Source: Pandoraea communis (lineage in GTDB: Bacteria; Pseudomonadota; Gammaproteobacteria; Burkholderiales; Burkholderiaceae). Taken from it: DNA of 64,000 bases. The notes beneath the pieces are model-generated. The model was given only the letters and a program-made list of their open reading frames with translations. It ran no database searches and had not been told where the DNA came from. Below, piece after piece: positions 38,588-48,613 of this stretch. Within the stretch, counting starts at the first letter, position 1; the number at the start of each line of letters is the position of its first letter. The stretch covers positions 248,001 through 312,000 of the forward strand of contig NZ_CABPSJ010000003.1 of the NCBI RefSeq assembly GCF_902459745.1, in the 5' to 3' direction. Made by a program: the position numbers and the translations under genes.

Positions 38588-39232
38588 TCAGGCCTTCGGT
38601 GCGGGCGTTTTGGGCCGGAAGTCGCACAGCGGTTCGATGGCGCAATGCCAGCACTCGGGCTTGCGCGCCTTGCACACATAGCGGCCGTGCAGGATGAGCC
38701 AGTGATGCGCGTCGTGTTTGAATTCGCGCGGGGTGACGCGTTCGAGCGCCAGTTCCACCGCCAGCGGGTCCTTACCGGGCGCGAGGCCCGTTCGGTTCGC
38801 CACGCGGAAGATGTGCGTATCGACGGCAATCGTATCCTCGCCGAACGCGGTGTTGAGCACCACGTTCGCCGTCTTCCGGCCGACGCCCGGCAGTGCTTCG
38901 AGGGCCTCACGCGAGCGAGGCACCTCACCGCCGTGCCGATCGAGCAGCAACTGACACGTCGCAATGACGTTCTTGGCCTTCGTGCGGTACAGGCCGATCG
39001 TCTTGATGTAATCGGACACCCCCGCCTCGCCGAGCGCGAGCATCTTCGCCGGCGTGTTCGCCACCGCGTAAAGCTTGCGAGTGGCTTTGTTCACGGAGAC
39101 GTCGGTCGCCTGTGCCGAGAGCAGCACGGCGATCAGCAATTCGAACGGCGACGTGTACTCCAGCTCCGTTGTCGGATGCGGATTGAGTTGTTGCAGCGTC
39201 TCGAACAGGGCACGGCGTTTGGCGTCGTTCAT
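38588..39232 (-). CDS. nth: Endonuclease III
   Basis: 214-residue DNA glycosylase/AP lyase for oxidised pyrimidines. The helix-hairpin-helix contains LEALPGVGRKTANVVLNTAFG with the catalytic Lys, the catalytic Asp is in IAVDTHIFRVANR, and the [4Fe-4S] loop is C-x6-C-x2-C-x5-C at the end (CKARKPECWHCAIEPLC). The rnfB-like gene lies 63 bases upstream on the same strand, so the two are likely cotranscribed. Confidence 0.95.
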   Translation of the reverse strand: MNDAKRRALFETLQQLNPHPTTELEYTSPFELLIAVLLSAQATDVSVNKATRKLYAVANTPAKMLALGEAGVSDYIKTIGLYRTKAKNVIATCQLLLDRHGGEVPRSREALEALPGVGRKTANVVLNTAFGEDTIAVDTHIFRVANRTGLAPGKDPLAVELALERVTPREFKHDAHHWLILHGRYVCKARKPECWHCAIEPLCDFRPKTPAPKA

Positions 39233-39295
39233 GGCGGGTGGCGCGAGGGGTTGGGGCGGTCTTGTTGTTGGAGGACGGGGCGTGCAGCCGCGCGT

Positions 39296-40189
39296 CTAGG
39301 CCTTGCCCGAGGTGTCAGGGGTATCCGGGGGAGGCGCGTCAGTGTCGGTCGCAAGACCCAGCCGCTTGCGGCGTGCTTCGGCCTCGTCGATCTGCGCCTG
39401 CACGGCAGCAGAGACATTCTCCGTATTTTTCGGGCCAAGCCCTTCGGCGGCCAACGTGGCTTTCTTCTGACGTGCGCGCGCCAACGCGGCCTGAATGATG
39501 GCCTGCTTGCGGGCTGCGGCGGTCGACGCCTCGTCCAGCGCCGGCGACGAATCCGGTGTCTGTGTGCCACCCGATGAAACCGGCGAAGCCGTCGTCAGTG
39601 TCTCGGTGGCTTGCGATGCACCGGGCGCGCCCGGTGCGACGCGGGCCGCGCGCGCCGCCAGGCGCGCTTCACGTTGCGCCTTTTCCTTCTCGAGGCGTGC
39701 CTGATGAGCCTCGAAATGCGAGCGGGCCTCGTCGGCCTGTGCCTGCGACCAGGCCTGCCAACCGGTGCGCTCGCCGGTGACCGGCACCATGTCGATGCAG
39801 TCGACGGGGCAGGGCGGCACACACAGGTCGCAGCCCGTGCAGCGGTCTTCGATGACCGTATGCATCAACTTGGCGGCACCCACGATGGCGTCGACAGGGC
39901 AGGCCTGTATGCAGAGCGTGCAGCCGATACACAGCGACTCGTCGATGATGGCGCGCGGACGGGGACGCTCTGCACCATTCTCCGGATTGAGCGGAATCAC
40001 GGGGCGGTCGAGCAGCCTGGCGAGACGCGCCACACCCTCGGCGCCACCCGGCGGGCACTGGTTATAGCTGGCTTGCCCGCTGGCGATGGCGTCGGCATAC
40101 GGACGGCACCCTGCGTAACCGCACTTGGTGCACTGCGTCTGGGGCAATAGGGCATCGATGCGCTGCGCGAGCGCGCTGACTTCGGACAC
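39296..40189 (-). CDS. RnfB-like ferredoxin-type electron transport protein
   Basis: 297 residues. The N-terminal iron-sulfur domain has [16 protein letters not shown]...CPPGG. Two [4Fe-4S] ferredoxin motifs follow: [12 protein letters not shown] and [12 protein letters not shown] (about 90-140). A long Ala/Glu/Arg-rich tail (160-297) replaces anything membrane-like. Unlike E. coli RsxB, there is no N-terminal membrane helix, and no other rnf/rsx genes are nearby. It may supply electrons to soluble partners. In E. coli, nth is the last gene of the rsx cluster. Confidence 0.88.
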   Translation of the reverse strand: MSEVSALAQRIDALLPQTQCTKCGYAGCRPYADAIASGQASYNQCPPGGAEGVARLARLLDRPVIPLNPENGAERPRPRAIIDESLCIGCTLCIQACPVDAIVGAAKLMHTVIEDRCTGCDLCVPPCPVDCIDMVPVTGERTGWQAWSQAQADEARSHFEAHQARLEKEKAQREARLAARAARVAPGAPGASQATETLTTASPVSSGGTQTPDSSPALDEASTAAARKQAIIQAALARARQKKATLAAEGLGPKNTENVSAAVQAQIDEAEARRKRLGLATDTDAPPPDTPDTSGKA

Positions 40190-40293
40190 GTCTTTAGTGG
40201 GGGATTCGGCGGAAAGTCGAATTATCCTGCATTTTGCAGAAACACTGAAACCGTTGTGCCATAATTCCGCCGGTTGAGAACGACCGTCCGATC

Positions 40294-40932
40294 ATGACGA
40301 CACCAGAAACCAAGATCAAACGGGACCCCGAACGCACCCGACAGCGCATTCTTGCCGCTGCGATCGAGGAGTTTGCCGAACGTGGTTCGAGCGGTGCGCG
40401 CGTGGACAGCATCGCGCGCCGAGCGGATATCAATGAGCGCATGCTGTATTACTACTTCGGCAACAAGGACCAGCTCTATCTGGCCGTGCTCGAAGAGGTC
40501 TACGGTGAATTTAACCGTGCGGAGCACGCGCTGAAGCTCGACGTGCTTGCCCCGCTCGACGCCGTGGCCGAACTGGCTCACTTCGTGTGGGACTATTACA
40601 CCGATCATCCGGAACTGATTCAGCTCATCAACAACGAGAATCTGCACGAAGCGAAGTCGATGCGTCAGTCGACGGAGATTCGTCAGCAGGTCTCGCCGAT
40701 TATCGAGTTGCTCACACAGACGCTCAAGCGAGGTGAGGCCAGTGGCGAAATCCGCCTGGGCGTGGACCCTGTGGATCTGTACGTGACGATCTCGGCCATG
40801 GGCTATTACGTGATGTCGAACCGTCATACGCTCTCGATCGTGATGGGGCGCGACATGATGGCCGCCGATTCGCGCAAGACGCACTCCGCGTTCAATACAC
40901 AAATGCTGCTGGATTCGCTACGAATGCGATGA
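40294..40932 (+). CDS. TetR-family transcriptional regulator
   Basis: 212 residues. The HTH region (about 14-60: TRQRILAAAIEEFAERGSSGARVDSIARRADINERMLYYYFGNKDQLYLAVL) is typical. The C-terminal ligand domain has a TetR_C_33-like pattern (DYYTDHPELIQLINNENL). It is divergent from rnfB and convergent with phaZ; the target is not obvious. AAGATC/GA-rich bases precede the ATG. Confidence 0.88.
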   Translation: MTTPETKIKRDPERTRQRILAAAIEEFAERGSSGARVDSIARRADINERMLYYYFGNKDQLYLAVLEEVYGEFNRAEHALKLDVLAPLDAVAELAHFVWDYYTDHPELIQLINNENLHEAKSMRQSTEIRQQVSPIIELLTQTLKRGEASGEIRLGVDPVDLYVTISAMGYYVMSNRHTLSIVMGRDMMAADSRKTHSAFNTQMLLDSLRMR

Positions 40933-40976
40933 TCTGAGCGCCGCGGTCTGCATTAGCTGCGCTGCCAGTCAAAAAC

Positions 40977-41014
40977 AAAACCGCCGCGTGGGCCTGAGCC
41001 CACGCGGCGGTTTT
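40977..41014. terminator. Strong bidirectional terminator
   Basis: AAAACCGCCGCGTGGGC and GCCCACGCGGCGGTTTT form a 17-base perfect stem with a CTGA loop. It separates the convergent tetR and phaZ genes. Confidence 0.92.
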
Positions 41015-41044
41015 GGTATGGCAGTCGAAAAAAACGAATGCCGT

Positions 41045-42286
41045 TCAGGCGTGCTTCGCGATGAAGTCGCGAATCTGCGGATAGATCACGTTGCGCCAGC
41101 GGCTGCCGGAGAAGATCCCGTAATGGCCGCACGACGGCGCGGTGAAATGCGCCCGGCGCTTGACCGGGATGCCGGTGCACAGCTCGTGTGCCGCCTGCGT
41201 CTGACCGCTGCCCGAGATGTCGTCCAGCTCGCCCTCGATGGTGAAGAGCGCAGTCGTCTTGATGTCCTGCGGACGGACACGCTGGCCTGCCACATCCCAC
41301 GTGCCACGCGCGAGGCTGAAGTCCTGGAACACGGTCTTGATCGTGTCGAGGTAGTACTCGGCCGCCATGTCGAGCACGGCGTTGTACTCGTCGTAGAACC
41401 GGCGATGCGAGTCGGCATCGTCGTTGTCGCCACGCATCAGGTCGAGATAGAAGTCCCAGTGCGACTTCACATGGCGATCCGGATTCATGGCGACGAACCC
41501 GGCGTGCTGCAGGAACCCCGGATAGACCAATCGGCCCGAACCCGGATAGTTGGCCGGCACCGGATGGATCACATGATTCTCGAACCACTCGTAGGACTTG
41601 TTCGTCGCGAGCGAGTTGACCGACGTCGGGCTCTTGCGCGCATCGATCGGGCCACCCATCATCGTCATGGTCTTGGGCGTCTTTTCGCCGTTCGAGGCCA
41701 TGAGCGAGATGGCGCCAAGCACCGGCACGGTGGGCTGGCACACCGAAATGACGTGCAGATTTTCCGCGCCGATGTGGCGAATGAAATCCTGGATGTACGC
41801 GACGTAGTCGTCCAGATGGAACTCGCCGTCTTCAAGCGGCACCATGCGTGCATCGACCCAGTCGGTGATATAGACCTTGTGGTCCTTGAGCAGCGTCGTG
41901 ACGGTGTCGCGCAACAGCGTGGCGTGGTGCCCCGACAGCGGAGCCACCACCAGCACGACCGGATCGTCCTTGAGTTGCCCCACGGCGCTCGCGTCGTCCG
42001 CGTATCGCTTGAATCGCAGCAAGCGGCAGAACGGTTTCTCCATCGCCGTCATTTCCACGACGGGGATGTTATGACCGTCGACTTCGACTGCCTTGATATT
42101 GAATTCGGGTTTTTCGTAGTCCTTGCCGAGCCGATACAGCAATTCGTATCCGGCGGCGATGCGGGGTGCGCCCGGCATCATGGCAAGCAGGCTGCCCGGG
42201 TTGACGAAAGTCGTCGCAGCCGCCTTAGCCCACGTCGTGAGGGGATTCAGCCACGCGCGGTTGTACTCATGAATCTGATACAGCAT
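41045..42286 (-). CDS. phaZ: Intracellular polyhydroxyalkanoate depolymerase
   Basis: 413 residues, mobilises stored PHB/PHA granules. The lipase-box-like segment reads VISVCQP with Cys183 as nucleophile, the same residue and number as in Cupriavidus necator PhaZ1. The N-terminal MLYQIHEYNRAWLNPL is also characteristic. Other catalytic-triad regions are near VEGELDDIS and the C-terminal SCGHYGIFSG (His). The ATG at 42286 is chosen; an upstream extension lacks homology-like sequence. Confidence 0.93.
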   Translation of the reverse strand: MLYQIHEYNRAWLNPLTTWAKAAATTFVNPGSLLAMMPGAPRIAAGYELLYRLGKDYEKPEFNIKAVEVDGHNIPVVEMTAMEKPFCRLLRFKRYADDASAVGQLKDDPVVLVVAPLSGHHATLLRDTVTTLLKDHKVYITDWVDARMVPLEDGEFHLDDYVAYIQDFIRHIGAENLHVISVCQPTVPVLGAISLMASNGEKTPKTMTMMGGPIDARKSPTSVNSLATNKSYEWFENHVIHPVPANYPGSGRLVYPGFLQHAGFVAMNPDRHVKSHWDFYLDLMRGDNDDADSHRRFYDEYNAVLDMAAEYYLDTIKTVFQDFSLARGTWDVAGQRVRPQDIKTTALFTIEGELDDISGSGQTQAAHELCTGIPVKRRAHFTAPSCGHYGIFSGSRWRNVIYPQIRDFIAKHA

Positions 42287-42453
42287 GTTATGTGCCCTGG
42301 GGCGGATGATGTAGGGAATTATGCAACCGTTTATCGCGGCGGTGCAACGCAGCATAACCCTGATATATGGCATTTCCGCATCATCGCTATAGTTTTAGCT
42401 TATTCCGCCGATTGTTATTAACTATCGTTGCTGCGGTGCAACAAACGAGGAGC

Positions 42454-42480
42454 AAAAAAAGCCCGCCGGATGGGGCGGGC
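42454..42480 (-). terminator. Rho-independent terminator of the aminotransferase gene
   Basis: GCCCGCC (42461-42467) and GGCGGGC (42474-42480) form the stem. On the minus strand seven T residues follow (42454-42460). It is 26 bases past the stop of the aminotransferase gene. Confidence 0.9.
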
Positions 42481-42505
42481 TTTTCATCGATGACGCCAGC
42501 GGCGA

Positions 42506-43705
42506 TCAGCGCAGCACTTTGGCGATGGCCGAAGCGACGACGTCGATGTTCTTGTCGTTGAGCGCGGCCACGCAGATACGGCCCGTGCTCACGGCATAGA
42601 TGCCGAACTCTTCACGAAGACGCTCGACCTGATCGGCGGTGAGGCCTGAGTAAGAGAACATGCCGCGTTGCTTGATCACGAACGAGAAATCGCGTTGCAC
42701 GCCATGGGCGCGCAGCTTCTCGACCAGTGTCAGACGCATGGCGCGGATGCGCTCGCGCATTTCGGCCAGTTCCTCTTCCCACATGGCGCGCAGTTCGGGG
42801 TTGCCCAGCACGGCGGCGACGACCGAGCCGCCGTGCGTCGGCGGGTTCGAGTAGTTGGTGCGGATCACGCGCTTGAGTTGCGAGAGCACGCGGGTCGATT
42901 CGTCCTTGCTGCCCGTCACGATGGACAGGGCGCCGACACGTTCGCCATACAGCGAGAACGACTTGGAGAACGAGCTGGACACGAAGAAGTTCAGGCCGGC
43001 GGCTGCGAACAGGCGCACCACGGCGGCGTCGGCGTCGATGCCGTCGCCGAAGCCCTGGTAGGCGATGTCAAGGAACGGCACCAGCTTGCGGGCCTTCACG
43101 ACTTCCACCACCTGCGCCCACTGGTCCATCGTCAGGTCAACGCCCGTCGGGTTGTGGCAGCAAGCGTGCAGCACGACGATGGTGCCTTCCGGTTCCTTGC
43201 CGAGCATGTCGAGCATGCCCGGCAGGTTCACGCCGTGCGATTCGGCATCGTAATACGGGTACGAGACGACGTTGAAGCCGGCTTGCGTGAACAGGGCACG
43301 GTGGTTTTCCCAGCTCGGGTCGCTGATGGCGACGGTGGCGTTCGGGTTAAGTTGCTTGAGGAAGTCGGCGCCAATCTTGAGGGCGCCCGTGCCGCCCAGT
43401 GCCTGGGCGGTGATCACGCGGCCTTCGGCCAGCACGGGGGAATCCTTGCCGAACAGCATTTCCTGCACGGCCTTGTCGTACGCGGCAATGCCTTCGATCG
43501 GCAGATAGCCGCGCGGCAGACCCGCGGCGACGCGTTGTTCTTCCGCTGCTTTCACGGCCTTGAGCAGGGGCAGCTTGCCTTCCGCATTGAAATACACGCC
43601 CACACCCAGATTCACTTTTTCGGTACGGTGATCGGCGTTGTAGGCTTCGTTCAGGCCAAGGATGGGGTCGCGCGGGGCGAGTTCGACAGCGGAGAAGAGA
43701 GTCAT
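42506..43705 (-). CDS. tyrB: Aromatic amino acid / aspartate aminotransferase
   Basis: 399 residues, class I aminotransferase of the AspC/TyrB type. N-terminal FSAVELAPRDPILGLNEAYNAD, active-site blocks HACCHNPTGVDLT and the PLP lysine in SSSFSKSFSLYGERVGAL, and GMFSYSGLTADQVERLREEFGIY near the end. TyrB and AspC cannot be separated with certainty by eye; I favour the aromatic enzyme since Burkholderiales annotate this neighbour of uvrB that way. Divergent from uvrB. Confidence 0.85.
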   Translation of the reverse strand: MTLFSAVELAPRDPILGLNEAYNADHRTEKVNLGVGVYFNAEGKLPLLKAVKAAEEQRVAAGLPRGYLPIEGIAAYDKAVQEMLFGKDSPVLAEGRVITAQALGGTGALKIGADFLKQLNPNATVAISDPSWENHRALFTQAGFNVVSYPYYDAESHGVNLPGMLDMLGKEPEGTIVVLHACCHNPTGVDLTMDQWAQVVEVVKARKLVPFLDIAYQGFGDGIDADAAVVRLFAAAGLNFFVSSSFSKSFSLYGERVGALSIVTGSKDESTRVLSQLKRVIRTNYSNPPTHGGSVVAAVLGNPELRAMWEEELAEMRERIRAMRLTLVEKLRAHGVQRDFSFVIKQRGMFSYSGLTADQVERLREEFGIYAVSTGRICVAALNDKNIDVVASAIAKVLR

Positions 43706-44025
43706 TTCGACGGCTCGAGGCAGGTAGAAGGAAAATGCAGCGGGTCGGCCGCCACTTACGCGGGATCGGCCCAACGGGGTATTTTAGCGAAGATTGCCTG
43801 CGCTTGTGGTAAACGCCGCTTCGCAAAGCGTGAATTCATGCGATTTCGACACGAAAACTGCCACGGATTGCCAGAATTTGACGAAGTCTGAGCAAGGTGA
43901 ACCGTGCGACTTCGCCGCAGGTTGCCGAGTGTGCTGCCGATGACCCCGTTGTCACCCATCGAACTCAGGGAATCGTCCGACGCGCTAGAATGCCAAATTA
44001 CGTCTCTCATGCTCGCACCCCCGCC

Positions 44026-46113
44026 ATGACCCCTGCGGCTGAACACGACCTCGACGAAAGCAAGTTCCTGACGTTCCCGGATTCTCCCTACCAACTCTAT
44101 TGCCCGTTCCCGGCCGCCGGCGATCAGCCCGCGGCCATTGCGCAGTTGACCGAAGGCGTGGAGGACGGGCTCGCGTTCCAGACGTTGCTCGGCGTGACCG
44201 GTTCGGGCAAGACGTTCACGATGGCGAACGTGATCGCACGGCTTGGCCGCCCGGCCATCGTGTTTGCGCCTAACAAGACGCTTGCCGCCCAGCTTTACTC
44301 GGAGTTCCGAGAATTCTTCCCGCGAAATGCGGTGGAGTATTTCGTCTCGTACTACGACTATTACCAGCCGGAAGCGTATGTGCCGCAGCGCGATCTCTTC
44401 ATCGAGAAGGATTCGTCCGTCAACGAACACATCGAGCAGATGCGTCTTTCGGCGACGAAGAGTCTGCTCGAGCGCCGCGATGTGGTGATCGTGGCCACCG
44501 TCTCCGCCATCTACGGTATCGGGAATCCGACCGAATACCACCAGATGATTTTGACGGTGCGTCAGGGCGACAAGATGGGCCAGCGCGACGTCATCGCGCG
44601 ACTGATCGCCATGCAATACACGCGCAACGAAACGGACTTCGGACGGGGTACGTTCCGTGTGCGCGGCGACACCATTGATATCTTTCCGGCGGAGCACGCC
44701 GAACTGGCGTTGCGCGTCGAGCTGTTCGACGACGAAGTCGACACGCTGCAACTCTTCGACCCGCTCACCGGGCGCGTGCGGCAGAAAGTGCCACGATTCA
44801 CGGTGTATCCGTCCTCACACTACGTGACCCCGCGAGATACGGTGCTGCGCGCCATCGAGACGATCAAGGCCGAATTGCGCGACCGGCTCGATTTCTTTTA
44901 CAAGGAAAGCAAGCTGGTCGAGGCGCAGCGGCTGGAGCAACGCACCCGGTTCGATCTGGAGATGTTGCAGGAGCTGGGTTTCTGCAAGGGCATCGAGAAC
45001 TATTCGCGGCATTTGTCCGGCGCCGCGCCGGGCGAGCCACCGCCGACGCTTGTGGACTATTTGCCGCCCGACGCGCTGATGTTTCTCGACGAGTCGCACG
45101 TCCTCATCGGGCAGTTCAACGGCATGTACAACGGCGACCGGGCGCGCAAGGAAAATCTCGTCAACTACGGCTTTCGTCTGCCGTCGGCGCTGGACAACCG
45201 CCCGCTCAAATTTGCCGAGTACGAACGCAAGATGCGTCAGGCGATCTTCGTCTCCGCAACCCCGGCAGATTACGAGGCCAAGCGCACGGGCCAGGTGGTG
45301 GAGCAGGTGGTGCGTCCGACCGGGCTGATCGATCCGATCATCATGGTGCGTCCGGCACGTACGCAGGTGGACGACGTCCTCACGGAAATCAACAAGCGAG
45401 TGGCGGTGGGAGAGCGCGTGCTCGTCACCACGCTCACGAAGCGCATGGCGGAGCAACTCACCGAGTATCTGTCCGATAACGGTGTGAAGGTCCGTTATTT
45501 GCATAGCGACATCGATACCGTCGAACGCGTAGAGATCATCCGCGATTTGCGCTTGGGCGCATTCGACGTACTGGTCGGGATCAACTTGCTGCGCGAGGGG
45601 CTGGATATTCCGGAGGTGTCGCTCGTGGCGATTCTCGACGCGGACAAGGAAGGTTTTCTGCGCGCCGAGCGGTCATTGATTCAGACGATCGGGCGTGCGG
45701 CGCGCAACGTCAATGGAACGGCCATCCTGTACGGCGACAAGATGACCGACTCGATGAAGCGTGCGATCAGCGAGACGGAGCGTCGCCGTGCCAAGCAGAT
45801 GGCGCACAACGAGGCGAATGGCATCGTGCCGACGGGGGTGAAGAAGCGCATCAAGGACATCATCGACGGTGTTTACGATCCGCAGGATGCCAAGGCGGAG
45901 CTGGCCGAGGCCAAGGAGCAGGCGCACTACCAGGACATGTCGGAAAAGCAACTGGCGCGCGAGATCAAGAAGCTCGAGAAGCAGATGCAGGAGCACGCCC
46001 GGAACCTGGAATTCGAGAAGGCTGCCAAGGTGCGCGATCAATTGCTGCACGTCAAGGCGCTGGTGTTCGGGACCGACGGCGCGAGCGAGGCGGAGCTGGG
46101 GCCGAAGATCTGA
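44026..46113 (+). CDS. uvrB: UvrABC system protein B
   Basis: 695-residue helicase-like subunit of nucleotide excision repair. Walker A is [18 protein letters not shown], the beta-hairpin is in [22 protein letters not shown], the DEAD-like box [17 protein letters not shown], and helicase motifs [23 protein letters not shown] and QTIGRAARN. The C-terminal UVR domain ([23 protein letters not shown]) binds UvrC. Start at 44026 ([14 protein letters not shown]); 43990 would add 12 residues. No LexA box was seen upstream. The next 10.6 kb look inserted. Confidence 0.95.
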   Translation: MTPAAEHDLDESKFLTFPDSPYQLYCPFPAAGDQPAAIAQLTEGVEDGLAFQTLLGVTGSGKTFTMANVIARLGRPAIVFAPNKTLAAQLYSEFREFFPRNAVEYFVSYYDYYQPEAYVPQRDLFIEKDSSVNEHIEQMRLSATKSLLERRDVVIVATVSAIYGIGNPTEYHQMILTVRQGDKMGQRDVIARLIAMQYTRNETDFGRGTFRVRGDTIDIFPAEHAELALRVELFDDEVDTLQLFDPLTGRVRQKVPRFTVYPSSHYVTPRDTVLRAIETIKAELRDRLDFFYKESKLVEAQRLEQRTRFDLEMLQELGFCKGIENYSRHLSGAAPGEPPPTLVDYLPPDALMFLDESHVLIGQFNGMYNGDRARKENLVNYGFRLPSALDNRPLKFAEYERKMRQAIFVSATPADYEAKRTGQVVEQVVRPTGLIDPIIMVRPARTQVDDVLTEINKRVAVGERVLVTTLTKRMAEQLTEYLSDNGVKVRYLHSDIDTVERVEIIRDLRLGAFDVLVGINLLREGLDIPEVSLVAILDADKEGFLRAERSLIQTIGRAARNVNGTAILYGDKMTDSMKRAISETERRRAKQMAHNEANGIVPTGVKKRIKDIIDGVYDPQDAKAELAEAKEQAHYQDMSEKQLAREIKKLEKQMQEHARNLEFEKAAKVRDQLLHVKALVFGTDGASEAELGPKI

Positions 46114-46350
46114 TGGCCGACGGTTGAATCCATCGCACCAAATACACGGAGCGGCTTGCTGAGAGCGGATTGTCTAATATCCGAGTTGATTTATCGGCGA
46201 ACGCCGTGGGAAAGCACGGGATCGGTGGGTCTCGCCGATGCGTCGGTTTTCACTTAAACCCATCGACCTTCTCGAAAGCCGGGGCGATTCAAATAGTGCG
46301 CGCAGTACCCAGACGACCCACACATCTTTTTCCAGTAGGTGGGCGGGCCG

Positions 46351-47907
46351 TCAGGATTGCTCACGCGAGAATGCCAGAGCTTCGTACTGTTCGTTCTTGC
46401 TGAGGTCAAAGAAGTACTCAGCCACGTAACGACTCCTGCCCGATAGCCTTCGCCATCCAACGGTCTGAGGACCCGCGGGTTGCCACCCCCCGCCGAGCGC
46501 CTTGAATGCGGCGACCGCTGCGCGCGCCGACTCCGTTTTCGCCTGAACCCGCTCGTCGGATACGCGCAGCAAGTTCTGATCGGCCTGCAGGACTTCGATC
46601 AGGCTGACGACGCCTTTTTGGTAGGCCGCAAACGAGGCGGCTCGCGCCCGGCCGAGCGAATTCACTCCCTGCGCGAGAACGGCAGCCTGTTCTTCGCGCT
46701 TGACGAGTGCCGAGAAAGAATTCTCGACGTCCTCCGTTGCGTGCAATGCGGCAAGTCGGTACGCGGCGAGCATCTCGGCGTCTTGGCCTTTGGCCTCATT
46801 GATCTGCGCATTGATGCGGCCGAAATCGAACAGACGCCAGCGCAGCCCCAGCACGCCAGCGGCCTGACTGGCGCCACTGCTGAACAGGTTGCCGCTGGCC
46901 ACCGAAGTGGCGCTCCCAATCAGCCCGCTGAGCGACACCTTGGGGAAATATTCAGCGATTGCCACGCCGATACGCGCGTTGGATGCAGCAAGGCGACGCT
47001 CGGCCGCGATCAGATCGGGCCGACGCCTGAGTAACTCACCGGGCGAGCCAGTACCCGCGATTCGCGGAGCGGCCGGGATATCGCCCCCCTCGATGAGTTC
47101 CGCCCGATGCGTGCCGGGCTGTGTGCCCAGCATTACATCCAGCGCGTTCATCGCCGTATCCAGCCCCGCTTCGAGGACTGGGACGGATGCCCGAACCTGC
47201 GCAAGCGCACCTTCAGCCTGGCTCACCTGAAGGTCGGCCGCCAACCCTTTGCCATAGAGGAGGTTGATGGTCGAGAGCAGATCTCGCTGCGTCTGCAACT
47301 GCTTGCGGGCCACCTGCAGGCGAGCCTGCAATCCACGAATGGTGATGTAGATGTCTGCGGTCTGTGCTGCCACAGTCAGGCGCGTGGCCACTGCGCCGGC
47401 CTCTGAAGCCTGGTAGTCGGCAAGTGCAGCTTCCCGCCCGCGACGCAGGCCACCAAATACATCCAGTTCCCAGCTTGCGCTGAAATTGGCCTCGTAGTCG
47501 TTGCCGTAGCGATCGAAACCGGGCGTTGAACTCAGGACACGTCCCAGCGGCGTTTCAACCGACTGGTGGACCCGGGCCGCCTGGCCGCCGACATTGCCGG
47601 AAGGCAGCAACGCGGCATTCGCTGCCCCGAGCCCAGCGCGCGCCTGCGAGACGCGAGCGGCGGCCTGCGCGAGGTCTAGGTTCTGTGCCAGCGCGAGCGT
47701 AACGAATCGTGTCAGTTGCGGATCGCCGAAACCGGTCCACCACGTGACTAGGTCTGCGCTCTCCACCGCCTGCCGGTGAGCTACCGCGGCCTGGCCCTGG
47801 AAATGGTTCGGCATGGCTACATCGGGCCGGACATAGTCGGGGCCGACAGCGCAGGCCGCCGAAAGGCTGGCGACAATGACCGCAGCAAGGAGGTGTTTGG
47901 GTAGCAT
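46351..47907 (-). CDS. NodT-family outer-membrane factor of an RND efflux system
   Basis: 518 residues. Lipobox-type signal (about 1-19, LSAAC), then the standard OEP repeats: AVGPDYVRPDV, WWTGFGDPQLTRFVTLALAQNLDLAQAAARVSQARA, ELDVFGGLRRGREAALADYQ, LLRRRPDLIAAERRLAASNARIGVAIAEYFPKVSL, and RWRLFDFGRINAQI. It forms the outer-membrane channel for the adaptor and pump encoded divergently. The usual family end (ALGGGW) is at about 479-484, but about 35 further residues follow (SGRSRYVAEYFFDLSKNEQ...), an unusual tail that may reflect a lost stop codon. Confidence 0.9.
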   Translation of the reverse strand: MLPKHLLAAVIVASLSAACAVGPDYVRPDVAMPNHFQGQAAVAHRQAVESADLVTWWTGFGDPQLTRFVTLALAQNLDLAQAAARVSQARAGLGAANAALLPSGNVGGQAARVHQSVETPLGRVLSSTPGFDRYGNDYEANFSASWELDVFGGLRRGREAALADYQASEAGAVATRLTVAAQTADIYITIRGLQARLQVARKQLQTQRDLLSTINLLYGKGLAADLQVSQAEGALAQVRASVPVLEAGLDTAMNALDVMLGTQPGTHRAELIEGGDIPAAPRIAGTGSPGELLRRRPDLIAAERRLAASNARIGVAIAEYFPKVSLSGLIGSATSVASGNLFSSGASQAAGVLGLRWRLFDFGRINAQINEAKGQDAEMLAAYRLAALHATEDVENSFSALVKREEQAAVLAQGVNSLGRARAASFAAYQKGVVSLIEVLQADQNLLRVSDERVQAKTESARAAVAAFKALGGGWQPAGPQTVGWRRLSGRSRYVAEYFFDLSKNEQYEALAFSREQS

Positions 47908-47931
47908 GAGCGTCTTAGCGATGTTTCGTGT

Positions 47932-47955
47932 GTGACTATAATACCAAATAGTCAC
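47932..47955. promoter_or_regulatory. Operator 1 between outer-membrane factor and tetR genes
   Basis: GTGACTAT - 8 bases - ATAGTCAC is a perfect 8-base inverted repeat. It covers a TATAAT (47937-47942) that fits as the tetR -10 element, with TTAGCG at 47915-47920 as a poor -35. The identical site recurs at 48614-48637. Confidence 0.8.
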
Positions 47956-47977
47956 TTGTTGTCCATTTCTGTATGCT

Positions 47978-48601
47978 ATGCCCATGAAAAACACCACCAC
48001 TCCCTCCGCCCCCCCGCGAGGCCCGGCTGATCACGAGGTGCGGGACCAGATCGTTGCCGCCGCCACCGAGCACTTCAGCCGGTATGGCTACGAGAAAACG
48101 ACGGTCTCCGACCTTGCCAGGGCGATCGGATTTTCAAAGGCTTACATCTACAAGTTCTTCGAATCGAAGCAGGCCATTGGCGAGATGATCTGCGTCAACT
48201 GTCTGCGCGAGATCGAAAACGAGGTCACGACAGCCGTCGCGGAGACGGATCTGCCGCCGGAGAAGTTACGACGGATCTTCAAGGTCTTTACCGATGCGAG
48301 CCTCAGGCTATTTTTCCGGGATCGCAAGCTATACGACATTGCCGCATCAGCCGCCACGGAAAACTGGCGGGCGGTGCAAGCCTATGAGGCACGTGTGCAG
48401 AAGTTGCTCCAGGAAGTTTTGCAGGAAGGTCGGCAAAGCGGAGACTTCGAACGCAAGACGCCGCTGGACGAAACTGCAATGGCGATATATCTGGTGCTGC
48501 GCCCCTACCTCAATCCGTTACTCCTGCAGTACAACCGCGATACCACCGATGTTGCGCCTGCGCAGCTGTCCAACCTGGTACTCCGAAGTCTGTCGCCCTG
48601 A
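47978..48601 (+). CDS. TetR-family repressor of the efflux system
   Basis: 207 residues. HTH at about 20-66 (DQIVAAATEHFSRYGYEKTTVSDLARAIGFSKAYIYKFFESKQAI) and a C-terminal ligand-sensing domain. It lies between the divergent outer-membrane factor gene and the adaptor/pump genes, with identical inverted-repeat operators on both of its sides, so it very likely represses itself and both transcription units. Start at 47978, or two codons later at 47984. Confidence 0.9.
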   Translation: MPMKNTTTPSAPPRGPADHEVRDQIVAAATEHFSRYGYEKTTVSDLARAIGFSKAYIYKFFESKQAIGEMICVNCLREIENEVTTAVAETDLPPEKLRRIFKVFTDASLRLFFRDRKLYDIAASAATENWRAVQAYEARVQKLLQEVLQEGRQSGDFERKTPLDETAMAIYLVLRPYLNPLLLQYNRDTTDVAPAQLSNLVLRSLSP

Positions 48602-48613
48602 TACGTTTTGGTT

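Noticed and set aside
46114-46350. 5' half of the LMW-PTP gene searched for just after uvrB
   Set aside because: No CX5R phosphatase loop or similar start was found in any frame of the gap, so the 5' part appears lost rather than moved.
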